From Brachynemurus nebulosus (taxonomy: Eukaryota; Arthropoda; Insecta; Neuroptera; Myrmeleontidae), in assembly GCA_035578155.1 (NCBI GenBank), contig JAPWDM010000061.1, positions 315,001 to 379,000 of the forward strand: 64,000 nucleotides of DNA. The letters run 5' to 3'. Position numbers and translations under genes: made by a program. The stretch's first letter is position 1. Each line of letters begins with the position of its first letter. The notes beneath the pieces are model-generated. The model saw only the letters and a program-made list of their open reading frames with translations. It was not told the DNA's origin and ran no database searches. Of the stretch, positions 62,745 through 64,000 are shown piece after piece.

Positions 62745-64000
62745 AAAACAAACAAAAAAACAAAACGTGAAAAATTCATGATTGTGAAAACACTTTTAAG
62801 ATAAATGTCTATAAAAAAAATTGTACTTGGGTTCCTTATCAGTGCTCTTAAACACTACACGATAATTTTCTAAATATTGCCCTAGTTTTTGAATCTCAGG
62901 CTTGAAAATATCATAACCTAAGTACTGAATCAGAAAAAATAGAAGTTCTCCTTGTAAGTAAAACTTTGATGTGCAGTTTTTCTTGTATATTTCCTAATTC
63001 GTAACAAACAGTAAACAGTATTTAAAGAAGAAAAAATTAGTTCATTTTAAGAAATTCGTAGGTGTATCTCTCATATATTTTACTTATAATGTGAAAAAAT
63101 GCAACTTTTAAATGCAACTTATTGTAAAATTCGTTACGTCAACTTTCTTTTCCTTTTTTTAAAATTTTCACTATAAAATTTTTTCCCCTTTTAATAAACT
63201 TTTGCATAAATAATATTAAATCTTCGTATCTTTTGCTCTGAACAAAAGAAAAAAATTATTGTGGATATAATTTTCTTAGAACTTTATTTTAAAAACTTCA
63301 TGTTTACTTAAAAAAAATCAGATAACTCAAGGAAAGTATGTCAGAAGAATTACCCTTGCTGCGTTGATTTTTCTTTTTAAGTAGCAGATATACTTTTTAT
63401 AACAAAATTTAGAGATTAATTTCAAAAACCACATTTCTTTTTAAGGAAAGATTTAATACAAAATGTTTATAAAAAGTGTTAATTTTAGTTTAATAGGCGT
63501 ACATTTTTAGTTGTCATGTAGCTTCTATGTAACCACTCAGTACAAATCCAATGTAACAATTTACACGCGAGTGTACGGGCTTATATTATAAGCGCGTGGA
63601 AGGATTTTACATAACCAAAGCCTAAATTGCGTGAAATTAGGTAAGGAGATGTGGTTTATCTTGAAACATTTTCGTAAACCATAAAATAAGTGTCTCAATT
63701 TTTATAATTTGTAATAAAATAGATATTATTTTAATTCATTATTAAATTTATTTATTATTTTTACATCAATTTATTGACAGGGTGTAAAAAAGGTAAGTTC
63801 TCTTCAGAAACAGTGACCCTAAATACAGGTTTTTTCTTAACCCGTTAGGGGGTCCGCAAATTTTTGATTAATTTGTAATCTTAATGATATCTCATCATGC
63901 AATATTCCTCGTAAAAAAAATTGGAGTTGAGCATAAGAAAGGTTTCAAATATATAGAGGCTCAAAGTGATCAAAATCGACTCACACAAAACACAGTGAGT
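62745..64000. other. AT-rich spacer with a diverged relative of the 49-kb open frame
   Basis: No intact gene. At about 63530-63630 the minus strand shows a diverged, broken counterpart of the frame at 49068-49274 (LGFGYVKSFHALI). The remainder shows nothing I can support. Confidence 0.4.

Overview
The window looks like repeat-rich, AT-rich animal DNA, most likely from an insect or other arthropod. I recognise no host protein gene, rRNA or tRNA. Nearly everything identifiable is a decayed transposable element or a satellite-like repeat. This rests on the mix of element types: non-LTR (LINE) fragments, Ty3/gypsy elements, a Penelope-like element with a GIY-YIG nuclease, Tc1/mariner, hAT, PIF/Harbinger-type and TTAA-type DNA elements, a Helentron-like family, and 14 long (TA)n tracts. 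The species cannot be named from sequence alone.

Layout. 0.9-2.2 kb: broken LINE reverse transcriptase (minus). 2.4-9 kb: a chain of non-autonomous DNA elements: a TA-flanked 1.5-kb element, a TAA-flanked inverted-repeat element, a hAT MITE with a perfect 8-bp target duplication, and a 1.1-kb palindrome. 9.6-11.1 kb: copy A of a non-coding dispersed element. 12.5-12.9 kb: a TAA-flanked MITE. 13.1-17.9 kb: a LINE apparently split by a decayed Ty3/gypsy element (minus). 17.9-21.3 kb: a hAT-like element carrying satellite-like DNA and a complete but broken Tc1 element. 22.06-22.69 kb: four units of a ~154-bp satellite. 24.2-25.9 kb: copy B of the dispersed element, with a 12-bp target duplication.

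26.8-27.8 kb: a 1-kb inverted repeat. 28.8-29.8 kb: a small inverted-repeat element and a tyrosine-recombinase fragment. 31.2-35.5 kb: an LTR retrotransposon with both LTRs, a 4-bp target duplication, a tRNA-Trp-like primer site and an integrase relic; its interior holds a 2-kb palindrome. 35.7-36.7 kb: a hAT-like element holding seven perfect heat-shock-element-like motifs at 103-bp spacing. 37.1-39.6 kb: palindromes, a TA-flanked MITE and a 32-bp tandem array. 42.5-43 kb: a TTAA MITE. 44.3-48.4 kb: a TTAA-flanked 4-kb element with a TA-flanked 1.7-kb palindrome inside it.

50.8-62.7 kb: two copies of a Helentron/HINE-like element with 120-bp minisatellites and (TA)n cores. The second copy is inflated to 9 kb by nested insertions: an 808-bp palindrome fragment between 67-bp duplications, the Penelope-like element sitting inside a (TA)n tract, and a second TTAA MITE.

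These elements do not form a pathway. The window is a record of successive insertions. The items most worth follow-up are the heat-shock-element-like array, the hammerhead-like motifs linked to Penelope-type sequence, the Helentron-like minisatellite family and the 67-bp duplication event.
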